Source: Narthecium ossifragum (lineage: Eukaryota > Streptophyta > Magnoliopsida > Dioscoreales > Nartheciaceae). Taken from it: a DNA stretch of 64,000 nt. The stretch covers positions 5,990,896-6,054,895 of the forward strand of contig OY986963.1 in the NCBI GenBank assembly GCA_963920575.1, written 5' to 3'. Positions 12,207-21,797 of this stretch are shown one piece after another; the stretch's first letter is position 1; each line of letters begins with the position of its first letter. A program made the translations under genes and the position numbers. The notes under the pieces are model-generated. The model saw nothing but the letters and a program-made list of their open reading frames with translations, searched no databases and was not told where the DNA came from.

Positions 12207-14030
12207 ATGGCCAGGCTATTCTCTTCCCCTCGCAATCAATACCTCGCACTGAGACACTTCTCAGCAGCCACCCCCCCAAACCCGAACCCCAACCCGAACC
12301 CCAGCCCCCACTGTGCTACTCCACCACCACCACCCTCTGACCTCGCCGCCATCTGCTCTCTCATCTCCAACCAACGCTGGTCCCAACTCCAATCCCTCCT
12401 CCCGTCGTCCACCACCTCCCCATCCGACCACCTCCTCCTCCACCATCCCGATGGCGCCGACCCCCTCCCCCTCCTACTCTTCTCCCGCCGCTCCCCTTCC
12501 CCTCTCCCTCTCGACCTCCGCTGCCGCCTCCTCTTCCTCCTTGTCCTCTCCAAACGCTACTCCCACGCCCGCTCCGAGCTCCACGCCATCGCCGGATCCA
12601 ACCTTCACTCCCCCTCCGCTCTCCTCCACGCCCTCTCCCTCTCCGGCGCTCACCCCCGCCGCGGTCCCTCCTCCGTCCTCGTGGACATGCTCCTTCTCGC
12701 CTTCGTCAGGACCTCCCACATTAGCTACGCCCTCGATACTTTCCGCCTCTCCGGCCAGTACGATTTCTCCCTCTCGCTTACTTCCTGCAACCCTTTGCTT
12801 GGCGGTCTCGTCAAGGATGGGAGGACCGATGAGGTCGATGCCGTCTATAAGGAGATGGGACGGAGGAGGATTGCCCCTGATTTGATCACCTTCAACACGG
12901 TGATCAATGGGATGTGCAAGGCTGGTAAGTTGAGGAGGGCCATGGATCTCTTGCAGGATATGAAGTCTTGGGGTGTTTCGCCGTCGGTGGTCACTTACAA
13001 TACGCTTATCGATGGCTACTGCAAGAAGGGGAAGGCGGGCAAGATGTACCACGCGGACTTACTGTTAAAAGAGATGGTTGCAGCGGAGGTGCGTCCCAAT
13101 GTTATCACTTTTAATACGTTGATAGATGGGTATTGCAAGGATGAGAATAGCTCGGCTGCCTTGAGGATCCTGGAGGAGATGAAGAGGCAAGGCATATCGC
13201 TTAATGCCAGAACCTACAACTGTTTGATCAATGGGCTTTGTGGCGAGGGTAAGGTGGAAGAGGCTTTGAGATTGTTTAGCGAGATGGAGGGGATGAAGAT
13301 AGTGCCTAATGTGGTGACTTACAATGCCCTTATCAATGGGTTCTGTAAGAAGGGGAAGTTGGCGGAGTCCAAAGAGTTGTTTGATGGTATGGCTCGGAGG
13401 GAGTTGTTTCCTAATGCTATCACTTACAACACTTTGATCGATGGACATTGTCGTTTGGGTAAGATGGAGAATGCAATTCAGCTGAAGGAATTGATGTTGG
13501 GAAGCAATGTTAGTCCAACTGTGTCGACTTACAACTGTTTGGTATCGGGGTTTTGTAGAAATGGGGATATGAATGGGATGAGAAAAGTTCTAGATGAGAT
13601 GGCAGAGAAGGGTTTGAAGGCCGATCTTGTGACATACAGTGTGCTTATCAGTGCATTGTGTAGGGAAGGGGAGTTGGCAAAGGCAGTCAAGCTGTTGGAT
13701 GAAACAATGGAGATGGGTATGAAGCCAAGCTATTTAATGTACAATACTCTTATGGAAGGATTCTGCAAGAAAGGGAACCTTAGGGCCGCTTTGAACATGA
13801 GGTCGAGGATGGAAAAGAACGGAAGGCGTGCCAATGTTGTCACTTATAATGTGATTATCAAGTGCCTTTGTGAGAAGAGTAAGCTCAAAGAAGCTAACGA
13901 GTTGCTTAACGAGATGTTGCAGAAGGGTTTAGTTCCAAATAGGGTCACATATGGTATTATCAAGGAGGACATGGTCGATAAAGGGTATGTTCCTGATATA
14001 GATGGGCATCTTTGTTGTAGTGCTGCCTAG
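12207..14030 (+). CDS. P-class pentatricopeptide repeat protein (607 aa), probably mitochondrial
   Basis: PPR proteins bind organellar RNA and help in its processing, editing, splicing or stability. The first ATG in frame is at 12207; the frame is open upstream but has no earlier ATG. The N-terminus (MARLFSSPRNQYLALRHFSA) is rich in Arg, Ser and hydrophobic residues and lacks acidic residues, as in mitochondrial or dual targeting peptides. A low-complexity Pro/Asn run (PNPNPNPNP) follows. From about residue 200 to the end there are roughly eleven 35-residue P-type repeats with hallmark pieces such as PDLITFNTVINGMCKAGKL, VVTYNTLIDGYCKKGKAG and NVVTYNALINGFCKKGKL. No E, DYW or SMR domain follows, and the protein ends in a short tail after YVPDIDGH. 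The gene has no intron, which is typical of the family. The first 550 bp are extremely GC-rich and the repeats less so. It resembles the At1g09820 type, but orthology is unproven. Confidence 0.92.
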   Translation: MARLFSSPRNQYLALRHFSAATPPNPNPNPNPSPHCATPPPPPSDLAAICSLISNQRWSQLQSLLPSSTTSPSDHLLLHHPDGADPLPLLLFSRRSPSPLPLDLRCRLLFLLVLSKRYSHARSELHAIAGSNLHSPSALLHALSLSGAHPRRGPSSVLVDMLLLAFVRTSHISYALDTFRLSGQYDFSLSLTSCNPLLGGLVKDGRTDEVDAVYKEMGRRRIAPDLITFNTVINGMCKAGKLRRAMDLLQDMKSWGVSPSVVTYNTLIDGYCKKGKAGKMYHADLLLKEMVAAEVRPNVITFNTLIDGYCKDENSSAALRILEEMKRQGISLNARTYNCLINGLCGEGKVEEALRLFSEMEGMKIVPNVVTYNALINGFCKKGKLAESKELFDGMARRELFPNAITYNTLIDGHCRLGKMENAIQLKELMLGSNVSPTVSTYNCLVSGFCRNGDMNGMRKVLDEMAEKGLKADLVTYSVLISALCREGELAKAVKLLDETMEMGMKPSYLMYNTLMEGFCKKGNLRAALNMRSRMEKNGRRANVVTYNVIIKCLCEKSKLKEANELLNEMLQKGLVPNRVTYGIIKEDMVDKGYVPDIDGHLCCSAA

Positions 14031-14284
14031 TTTCTGTCTGGAGAAACTCATGACTTCATTTGTTGTCTTATGGCTTCGCCATCCAGCAAGTTGTTTGGCC
14101 GAAGGAATTCTTTCTAGGAGAATCTAGCAGACTAATGTATCAGAGGAAGTTGATTTGTCATTTAGTTTATGTTTCAAAGATGCAAACATAGTTGTTCTAG
14201 CAAGGAGGCTGATTCTCAAGGATGCGAATAGTATTGTTCTGGCAAGGTGCTTGATTGCTTTTTCTGTCTCCCTGGTAATTCTTA

Positions 14285-15814
14285 TCATGGCCTGGTACAG
14301 TCTATAAGCTGGGTGCCATCATCTCCAGTTTCCGAATGTTTCACACCAGCCAACTTTTGTGCCTTGCAAGCCTCCTCATTCCAGTTGATACAACAGGCTA
14401 CAAACAGAACCAGCAACACCAAACTTACCCCACCCCCCACCAGGAACCCCAACAAGAGCCCCTGAAGCCCCAGCCTGACCCTGAAGGCCAGTAACACCGC
14501 CAGCGGCAAGGCCACCAAGTAGAACCCTCCGAGGCTCGCATACATCCCCAGCCACGGCCTTGCTGTGCCGCGAGCTATCCCTCCACAGATTGCCAGAGGG
14601 AAGTTCACCACCTCCACGACACCCATCAGCAGCAGCATCCTGCTCACCCCACTGATTACTCCTGGGTCGTGGCTGAACAATGCACCCCAAGACCTTCTCA
14701 TTGCTACCATCGCTGAACCGCCTAAAAGGCCGACGATCAGGCTCTGGCTTAGAGATATCAATGCCGATATGTGAGCAGCGCCAGCCTTGCCAGCTCCGAG
14801 CTCGTTGGAGATGCGAACCGACGCGCATGTGGCCAACGATAGCATCACAGAGAAGAGGAGGTAGTCGAAGTTGAGCACTACGGCGAGCACCGCCACAGAC
14901 CGTCTGGCGTCAGGTAGCCTCCCGGCGAGCAAGATAAGAATCTCCCAGCACCACCACTCGAGGCAGGTGTTCAGGCAGCATGGCAGTGAGAGCCGGAGCA
15001 GACACAACCAGTCTTGGGTTGTTTGCTTCCACCACCCTTCTCCCTCTTCTCCCCCCACCTTATCATGGGCACCCTTCTTCTTCATGCTTTCGCTTGCCAA
15101 TACATACAAACCTAGCACAACCACAACGCTAAGATCCGTAAGCCATATCGCCATGGAAACACCTTCAAGCCCTTTAGCCTTTGATAACAAGAAGGTAATG
15201 GGAACGTGAAAGGCTAACCCTAAAGCAGAGCTGAATAACGTTGGAAGTGTGACTCCTTGTGAGCTTAAGTAGGCTTTTAGAGGGGAAAGGAATGAGGTTA
15301 TTAACAAGTCAGGGAGGAGATACGTTACATATTTCTTTGCTATTCTGGTGATGTCTCTTTGTTGACCGAAGCACATGAGAACCTTTTCTACGTTGAACCA
15401 GAGGAAAGAGATGAGAACAGAGGTTCCTAAGAGCAACAGGGTTGCCATGAGAAGGGTCTTACGTAGAAGCTTGTGGTTTCCAGCACCGAAGGCCTGGCCA
15501 CAGATAGGCTCCATGGCACCACAGAGTCCACTTAGCACCGAGAAACCAGTGACATTGGCAAATGTGAAGCCGAGTGCTCCTCCGGCTAGCTCTGCCTCCC
15601 CTAGCCGGCCGAGGAATGCAGTCGTGACCGCAGTCTTCGCGAACGTCGTCAGATTCATCATAGTCAGGGGAAGAGCAAGGCCTCGCTGAGCTCGGAGCTC
15701 GGAAAGGATTTTGTGCACGGCGCCCTCTGAAGATCTTGGAAGGGAATTTGGCTGAGGAGATGCTTCATTTCCTTGTTGGCTCTGTTCTCTTGATTCAGAA
15801 GTGGTGCTTGTCAT
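14285..15814 (-). CDS. MATE-family transporter, DETOXIFICATION 54/55-like (509 aa)
   Basis: MATE proteins are membrane antiporters that move organic compounds out of the cytosol in exchange for H+ or Na+. In this plant clade they affect growth and signalling, and the substrate cannot be read from sequence. The intronless frame starts at ATG 15814 (MTSTTSES). The frame is open further upstream to 15952 but without an ATG. Visible MATE signatures include TTAFLGRLGEAELAGGALG (residues ~64-82), ANVTGFSVLSGL, MEPICGQAFGAGN (~101-113), YLLPDLLITSFLSPLKAYLS, CLEWWCWEILILLAGRLP and RISNELGAGKAG. About twelve hydrophobic segments fit the family fold, and the length is normal. The hydrophilic loop KKKGAHDKVGGEEGEGWW marks the middle of the protein. 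Its stop codon faces the PPR stop 254 bp away, so the two genes converge. A broken paralogue lies at 23696-25250. Confidence 0.93.
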   Translation of the reverse strand: MTSTTSESREQSQQGNEASPQPNSLPRSSEGAVHKILSELRAQRGLALPLTMMNLTTFAKTAVTTAFLGRLGEAELAGGALGFTFANVTGFSVLSGLCGAMEPICGQAFGAGNHKLLRKTLLMATLLLLGTSVLISFLWFNVEKVLMCFGQQRDITRIAKKYVTYLLPDLLITSFLSPLKAYLSSQGVTLPTLFSSALGLAFHVPITFLLSKAKGLEGVSMAIWLTDLSVVVVLGLYVLASESMKKKGAHDKVGGEEGEGWWKQTTQDWLCLLRLSLPCCLNTCLEWWCWEILILLAGRLPDARRSVAVLAVVLNFDYLLFSVMLSLATCASVRISNELGAGKAGAAHISALISLSQSLIVGLLGGSAMVAMRRSWGALFSHDPGVISGVSRMLLLMGVVEVVNFPLAICGGIARGTARPWLGMYASLGGFYLVALPLAVLLAFRVRLGLQGLLLGFLVGGGVSLVLLVLFVACCINWNEEACKAQKLAGVKHSETGDDGTQLIDCTRP

Positions 15815-17046
15815 AATGGCTAGTCTGATACCAAGAGGATGTTGTTTGGGCTTCTCTTCTTTATTCTTGTTAGAGGATGATGCGTGGAGGTTTGCTAAAG
15901 ATACTGGAATTGGTGCATGGGATTCGTGAGTATGGTTACAGAAAGAGAGCAAAATCTCATCAAGTGAAAAAGGCCAAGTTGGATGGTAGGCTGCTTTGTG
16001 GCTGTAGTTTATCTAAGGGGTATGAACATTGGTGCATTTAATGGAGGCTTAACCTTTGCTTTATGGTGTAAGCGGACGATGAGAGTGAAGCTTTCAGTCG
16101 TTTATGGAAGTGAATGGTGAGGTTCTCTTGTGGGCAAATTGCTGTCAGTGTGGATAACCCACTAACATGGCAAACAAAAGGTTGGCGTGGATCCGCCACC
16201 ATATATATATATATATATATCAATGCCGTCATCTCCTTCCCTTATCTTGTATCTAATCTTCTGCAAATTACTTATTAGAAGGTTGTAGTTTCAGGACGTT
16301 ATATATGAGTCCAAATTTATGATCACAATGTTTGGCATTCATCAGATTTTAGAGCTTGACATCTGGCGTGTGATTGAGCAAAATCCTGTGGGATCAAACA
16401 TCACAGTTTTCAATCACAAGAGGCAGTAGCACATATGAGATGTATGACTTTGATCATAATTTTACAGAAGAGGACATGATATTTTTGTTAAGTTTAAGTA
16501 ATATGGAGACCACACAGTGTGTGTGATTTGGCTAGAAAGCAACCCAAATAGAGTACTATCTTTTCCAGCTAGTGCTTTAAGAGGCCCAACCCTTTTAAGC
16601 AGGTGTCCTTTTAATCGTTCACTATAGTGACAAGGATCCAAATGAATGGGCATCAGTGTGGCATGTATCTTTGAATATATCATACATAAAGAAAGCTTTG
16701 CATAATTTTGAGATTGCTATCTTTTCATAGTCTTCATTCAGTAATGGTTCCTTGATTGTGGATTGTACAAGGTGCTCATAAAGCATGGACGAGATTGGTC
16801 GATTGTATTAATTAAGCTCCATTGGAGCTATCCGGCCGTTTCATTGTATTTTGGTGGCTACGTTGAGTGGGCTGCGGCAGTCATCAAACAAGGTGGTGCT
16901 GGTGTGTGTAGCCAGCTAGCCCATTGGTGGGGATATCTTGATGAATAGATTCTCTTATATATCTATCTAGATAACTATTTTGTGCATTATGTTTTGCCTA
17001 TAAACTTTTCTCTTTTATAAACAAACTCGAGCATTTTACTGTCTTA
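15815..17046. other. Intergenic upstream of the MATE gene
   Basis: No gene is supported here. It contains the MATE 5' region, a (TA)n tract at 16200-16220 about 390 bp upstream of the MATE start on its coding strand, and otherwise ordinary AT-rich sequence. Short open frames (for example 16763-16948) have no recognisable domain. Confidence 0.6.
16200..16220. repeat. (TA)n microsatellite
   Basis: About ten TA units. It could serve as an AT-rich upstream element of the MATE gene, but nothing shows this directly. Confidence 0.9.
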
Positions 17047-17291
17047 TGGGCCAGTTTGGCTCCCACGGGATCCGCGGGATGGGATCCGTGGAATCCGTCG
17101 GAGCGGATTGTCAAAGTCACTGAATGGGTAAGTCGCCAATCCAAATCGGCGGACACTGAAATCGAACGGATTTTGATTTCTGGGATCAGCATGGAATCCG
17201 TGTTGGCGCCAAACGCACGGATCCGATAGGACGGGATCCGCACGTCCTCCGTCCCGTGGATCCCCCAGATGAGGTGAGCCAAACAGGCCCA
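17047..17291. mobile_element. 245-bp MITE with TGGGCC(A/T)GTTTGGCTC ends
   Basis: The left end is TGGGCCAGTTTGGCTC. The right end in reverse complement is TGGGCCTGTTTGGCTC, one mismatch in 16. TA flanks both sides (17045-17046 and 17292-17293). The interior is rich in GGGATCCG motifs and has no coding content. TA target sites suggest a Tc1/mariner-type MITE, but the ends are not classic Stowaway ends. Confidence 0.7.
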
Positions 17292-17619
17292 TAGTGGATT
17301 CGAAGTAGGATGCTTCACAATGGAGGATCTTAACCAAAGAGTTGCGTGCGGGCCACCCTTACATACACTCATGCATGTGCCAATCAATGTAAGTATGTGA
17401 CCATTCCCTACCTAAACTCCTAATGATAGGTAACTAGTCTCTATATCGTGCTTTTACTAAATCTTTATTTGTCTTTACAATTACTACGAGGAACTTATAT
17501 CCTATGGGTTGTGCATAGAGTGAGTGATCACCAATTTTGAACGAAGTGAAATTTCCTCTTCCGAAGAAGTACTGATTCTTTAGTTTCTCTTGCCAAAATG
17601 ACTCGAGTGAACTTATTCT

Positions 17620-17917
17620 TGTACCCTAAACAGAGTGGTTGCATGGAGCTTCCATCACTATGGCTATCTGGAAAGGAAATAAAGTTGGTAGGTGCACCAT
17701 CCATAACCATGGACATGCACAAACACCCCTACAACCCATGTGCGCTTCATAAGTTCTACTCTTTAACCGTAGCATGTTGTACCCTAAAGAGAGTGGTTGC
17801 ATGGAGTTTCCATCAATATGGCTGTCCGGAAAGGAAATGAAGTTGGTAGGTGTATACATAACCATGGACATGCACAAACACCCTTCTAGCCCATGTGCGC
17901 TTCATAAGTTATAGTTT
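17620..17917. repeat. Tandem duplication (~150 bp x2), second copy cut by a MULE
   Basis: Copy 1 runs from GTACCCTAAACAGAGTGGTT (about 17620) to GCTTCATAAGTTCTACTCTT (about 17765). Copy 2 starts with GTACCCTAAAGAGAGTGGTT (about 17780), stops at GCTTCATAAGTTATAGTTT (17917), and resumes at 21266 with TTCTACTTTTTAACAGTAGC. The intact first copy therefore shows what the second looked like before the insertion. Confidence 0.85.
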
Positions 17918-18065
17918 GGGCAAATAACATTTTAATTTAGAAAATATTTGATTTGAACTCGATGTTTTAAAACCGCTTAAAATGAATCATATATTATTAA
18001 TAACTTACATTTTTAACTCTCTATCTAGACACCGTTAAGAGAAGTTGACCGTAAACCGGTCACAT

Positions 18066-18434
18066 GATCGGTTTGCCTCAGTTTTAGACCTTCATCCACG
18101 TGAAGCAGCTCCACGTCCACCTCATCTCCACGGGCCTCCTCCACTTCGCCCCCTCCCTCCGCTCAAAGCTCCTCGACGTCGCTGCCCTGATCGGTTTGCC
18201 TCGGTTTTAGACCTTCACCCACGTGAGGCAGCTCCACGTCCACCTCATCTCCACGGACCTCCTCCACTTCGCCCCCTCCCTCCGCTCAAAGCTCCTCGAC
18301 GCCGCCGCCCTGATCGGTTTGCCTCGGTTTTAGACCTTCACCCACGTGAAGCAGCTCCACGTCCACCTCATCTCCACGAGCCTCCTCCACTTCGCCCCCT
18401 CCCTCCGCTCAAAGCTCCTCGACGCCGCCGCCCT
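18066..18434 (+). repeat. Three tandem 123-bp units inside the MULE
   Basis: Units start at 18066, 18189 and 18312 (GATCGGTTTGCCTCGGTTTT) and differ at only a few positions. Each encodes a piece like KQLHVHLISTGLLHFAPSLR followed by SKLLDAAAL, in the style of the N-terminal region of PPR proteins. The unit is therefore a multiplied exon fragment rather than a neutral satellite. Confidence 0.85.
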
Positions 18435-18700
18435 CCTCCCCCCACCACACCCACCACCCCTCTCTCCCCCACGCCGCCACCATCCTCTCCTCCTTCCCCT
18501 TCCCCTCCTCAGCGATTTTGCCCTTAGCCCCCAACCCCTCCCTGCCCTCCGCCTCTACCTCCTCATGCTTTGCTCCCCCCACCGCCCCTGCTCCCGACAC
18601 CCTCACCATCTCCTTCGCCCTCCAAGCCTGTGCTCACCTCTCTCTCCACGCCCACCTCCTCCGCTTCGGCCTCCAGCAGTGCAGGTGGAAACCCCTTTGA
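18312..18700 (+). pseudogene. Captured PPR-protein N-terminal fragment
   Basis: Across two frames this region reads VKQLHVHLISTSLLHFAPSL, then HAATILSSFPFPSS, then PDTLTISFALQACAHLSLHA with HLLRFGLQ. This resembles the first 120 residues or so of PLS/E-class PPR proteins, where a 'H.KQLHAHLI..GL' start is followed by 'PD..TF.FALKACA'. At least one frameshift lies near 18430-18460, and the similarity stops near 18700. It is a fragment inside a transposon, not a gene. Confidence 0.5.
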
Positions 18701-19026
18701 TCCACATCCGCCCGATCTGGCTTCCGTTCTGCGGTGTTACATCCCACTGATCCAACTCCAGCAACACGTCCCTCATCGACAATCGCCCCAACCACCACCA
18801 CCTTCCTCGATTACCCAAGACCCAACTCTTCCAACCTCTCCGCTTCCCTCCAACCTCACCAACCCAGCATGCCGCAGCTCTGACCACCAACCCCTCCACA
18901 TCCCACTCCGGTGTCGCCTCCATCGTTCCCGGCAAGCTCCGACCACCGCGACGATGTCCCGTGATCCTTGCCAACCTCATCTCCATCGGAAGCCAACAAG
19001 GCCATCATTCTCTCTCTCGTAGACGG

Positions 19027-20680
19027 TGACGCACCCAAACCACTCGTCGTAAAAGTGACTAGGGCGTCGAGATTACAATATATACCGAATCCTAACTAAC
19101 TACTACGTAGTTAGTGGGAGTCCGGGTCGATCCACAGGAAAATGAGAATTGATTAACGCACTCGATAGATGACTCCCAACAAATAGCTAAAATAATTTGG
19201 GTTTTGGATTAATGATGATTAAAGTAATTAACTATGTAAAGAGAAATAAAACTAATATAGAGAAGCCTTGATATTTTCATTTCATTGTAGGTTCTAGTGT
19301 AGCCTCCTAAGGAATTAATGTGTGTAATCCAATTGGGACGATCGAAATCTAGAAGTCGACAAGCGGGTGGTTAGCCTCACTTATCGCTCAACGGAAGTTG
19401 ACTTAGAATCATCCGCCGGAGAAAAATCACATTCACAAAGTCGACGAATGAGTGATTAGCTTCTATCGTCGCTAACGAACCTTCGATTAAGATCGATTCG
19501 TCGCAAGAAAAAGGTGTTGTATGGAATCGGGCATTGGATTGAGGTGGTTCTAGCACCTCGAATCCAATGCAAGAGAGAGATAGAATGGGTCCTTTAATTA
19601 GAAGGATAGGGATGGTTCCAGCATCCCTAAACTCTAACCTAGGGCTATTCATCCTCCCAATGTAGTTGGATGTGTTTTTAGCACATCCAACTCATTGGGG
19701 CATAACAACAAACACCCATCATGCACAAGTTCTAGCTCATACCAAATAAGGGCATTCATCCATTCAACAAATAAGATCCAAATACAAAGATAGAGAAATC
19801 ATGCTCAAATCCATACAATAGATCATCCCCATAGATTACACATCAAAAATCCTTAAGAACTACAAAAGATTCCTACAACTACATGGAAATCCCAAGAGAA
19901 AAGAAGCTAGCTACTCATCTTGGATGGATCCATGGATGGAGGTTGATGAAGCTCTCCTCCCATGGATCTCCTCCAAAAAGTCCTCCTCTCAATTGGGTAA
20001 AAAGGATCTAAAAGAAGAAAAGCTGAGAAAGAAGTCTAAGAGAAGATCCCTAAATCCCCCAAAAAGGGTCTATTTATAGTAAACAAGCCTCCCCCAATCG
20101 GATTAGATCTGGACCATTGATTTTGCTCGGCTGGCACAAAAGGATCGATTTTTATAGGGTAGAGGATCGATCTTCTTCTTCCGTGTGATCGCTGGTCCCA
20201 TGGAAGATCGATCTTCCTATAGATGAGGATCGATCTTTGCTCTTGAGTTCTGGCTGCACCCCGATGAAGATCGATCTTTTAGTAGACGAGGATCGATCCT
20301 CTAGAATGTCGCGCTCTGTCATCTCTTTCGCCCGTGAAAGATCGATCATGCACTTGGGAAAGATCGATCCTTCCAAAACTTGCGCTCTGTCACTGAAAAA
20401 TACTCATAAGGGATCGATCTTCTCATGATGAAAGATCGATCTTTGTTGTTCCGACTGGATTTCTTCTTAATGTCTTAAAAGGATCGATCCTCTTCAATAA
20501 AGGATCGATCTTCTTCATACTAAACTGGCCCGAATGAGTTCGTTTTAGTTCGGAACTTGATCTAATCCTCGTTGAGGGCTCTTGTACCTGTGATGGGGTA
20601 ATAATCATCAGTAAGGCCTTGCTCGGAGACTAACAATGCCAAGTTGAAAGGGTGATTTGTGCACTTTTCACGTCTTATCA
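19027..20680. mobile_element. Solo-LTR-like insertion (1,654 bp) inside the MULE
   Basis: The insert begins TGACGCACCC and ends CGTCTTATCA, giving the TG...CA ends of an LTR. Both sides are flanked by GACGG (19022-19026 and 20681-20685), a perfect 5-bp target duplication. Joining the flanks restores GTAGACGGCGCCACCACTCC, which is also seen, with one base changed, at about 21012. Near the left end it holds GGGTCGATCCACAGG (19127-19141), a motif I associate with plant Ty3-type LTR regions. No primer-binding site, gag or pol is present, so a solo LTR is the simplest reading. A cluster of AGATCGATCT motifs lies near the right end. Confidence 0.65.
20141..20515. repeat. Cluster of ~12 AGATCGATCT-type palindromes
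   Basis: About twelve copies of GGATCGATC or AGATCGATCTT occur in 375 bp, spaced about 20-55 bp apart with unrelated sequence between them. The core ATCGAT is self-complementary. The array sits in the right part of the solo-LTR-like element. It may be a binding-site array or a relic of local duplication. Confidence 0.85.
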
Positions 20681-21030
20681 GACGGCGCCACCACTCCACA
20701 ACCCTCCTCCCCCCCACCTCAACCCCAACCGCCGTCTCCGCTTACCCTGCTGCATGAGCCCTCCACCTCTCCCGTCGGCTTCTTCCCTCTATTGGCTCGA
20801 TTACCCAAGACCCAACTCTTCCAACCTCTCCACTTCCCTCCAACCTCACCAACCTAGCATGCCGCAACTTTGACCACCAATCCCTCCACATCCCACTCCG
20901 GCGTCGCCTCCATCGTTCCTGGCGAGCTCCGACCACCGCGACACTGTTCCCGTGATCCTTGCGAACCTCCTCTCCATCGGAAGCCAACAAGGCCATCGTT
21001 ATCTCTCTCGTAGCCGGCGCCACCACTCCT
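20681..21030. repeat. Second copy of the MULE internal GC-rich repeat
   Basis: The stretch ATTACCCAAGACCCAACTCT through CTCCATCGGAAGCCAACAAG to CTCTCTCGTAG at about 20801-21013 repeats 18808-19021 with scattered differences. Before the LTR inserted, these were direct tandem copies with a period of roughly 330 bp. Confidence 0.8.
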
Positions 21031-21364
21031 CAACCCCCTTGCCCCGCGCACCTATCCATCGGAAGCCAACGAGGCCTTCTCCTTCTTTTCGGCTAGTCAC
21101 GTGCAAAGCATGTGCTGGTTTACCGTCTACTTAGTTAACGCCGTTGGGTATTTGGTAGTAAATCGAATGGTTTTGGTAACGTAGGGTTCATTTTGTGCGG
21201 TTTTAAAACATAGGGTTCAAATCGAATATTTTCTAAATTACATGGTAGTAAATTGTTATTTGCCCTTCTACTTTTTAACAGTAGCATGTTAAATGCTACG
21301 TATAATTACTAGTATTACCAGCAACCTCACCGGCTCTCATGGCCTTTTTTCTAGAATAAAGATA

Positions 21365-21745
21365 TGTGCACATGGTCACGTGATTGCACATGCCCTCTAA
21401 TTGGTAGTGAGATACCGATTGTCAATCTATTCCATCAGTAGAACAATGCCGATTTGAGTGCATGTGTAATATACCTACCGATTCGATTATTGGTATATTC
21501 AATCGGTAGGTATATATCGATCAATTGATCTTGTTCATCGGTAGAACAACACCGATTAGAGTGCATGTGTAATATACCTACCGATACCTACGGATTCGAT
21601 CATTGGTACATTCAATCGATAGGTATATACCAATCAATTGATTTAGTCCATCGGTATTGTTCTATTGATGGACTAGATCAACCAATCGGTATCTCACTAC
21701 TTATTTGAGTGCATGTGTGATGTACATGTTCTGGCCCATGTACAC
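21365..21745. repeat. Long imperfect palindrome with GGTAGTGAGATACCGAT ends
   Basis: GGTAGTGAGATACCGATTG at 21402-21420 is mirrored by CAATCGGTATCTCACTAC at 21683-21700. Outside these, TGCACATG-type sequences on both sides extend the inverted symmetry. Inside are two copies of a unit of about 120 bp containing GAGTGCATGTGTAATATACC and CATCGGTAGAACAA. The same GGTAGTGAGATACCGAT motif recurs at 57368-57650. It looks like a foldback or MITE-type element. Confidence 0.6.
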
Positions 21746-21797
21746 AAATCACGACTCTTTTTCCAAAGGAATTAAAAACACATAAGCTATATAGGAA

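Larger units (their letters stand above)
17918..21265. mobile_element. Mutator-like element (Pack-MULE type) carrying PPR-like sequence, split by a solo LTR
   Basis: The left end GGGCAAATAACATTTTAATT and the right end read in reverse complement (GGGCAAATAACAATTTACTA) begin long terminal inverted repeats. They continue inward for more than 70 bp with small gaps (for example AGAAAATATT.GATTTGAAC and TTTTAAAACCGC on both sides). The flanking 9-mers TTATAGTTT (17909-17917) and TTCTACTTT (21266-21274) match at 7 of 9 positions, and 9-bp duplications are typical of Mutator elements. The interior is GC-rich and gene-like: a 123-bp unit three times (18066-18434), then PPR-like sequence, then a longer direct repeat interrupted by an LTR. 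No transposase is present. Confidence 0.75.

Noticed and set aside
12236..13448. Several long frames antisense to the PPR gene
   Set aside because: They are shadows of the GC-rich coding sequence. The sense frame contains clear PPR repeats.
14376..15689. Open frames overlapping the MATE gene on both strands
   Set aside because: They are out-of-frame shadows; only the 14285-15814 frame carries MATE motifs.
15815..15952. Upstream extension of the MATE frame by 46 codons
   Set aside because: The frame is open, but its first codon would be TTG. The first ATG at 15814 fits normal MATE length.
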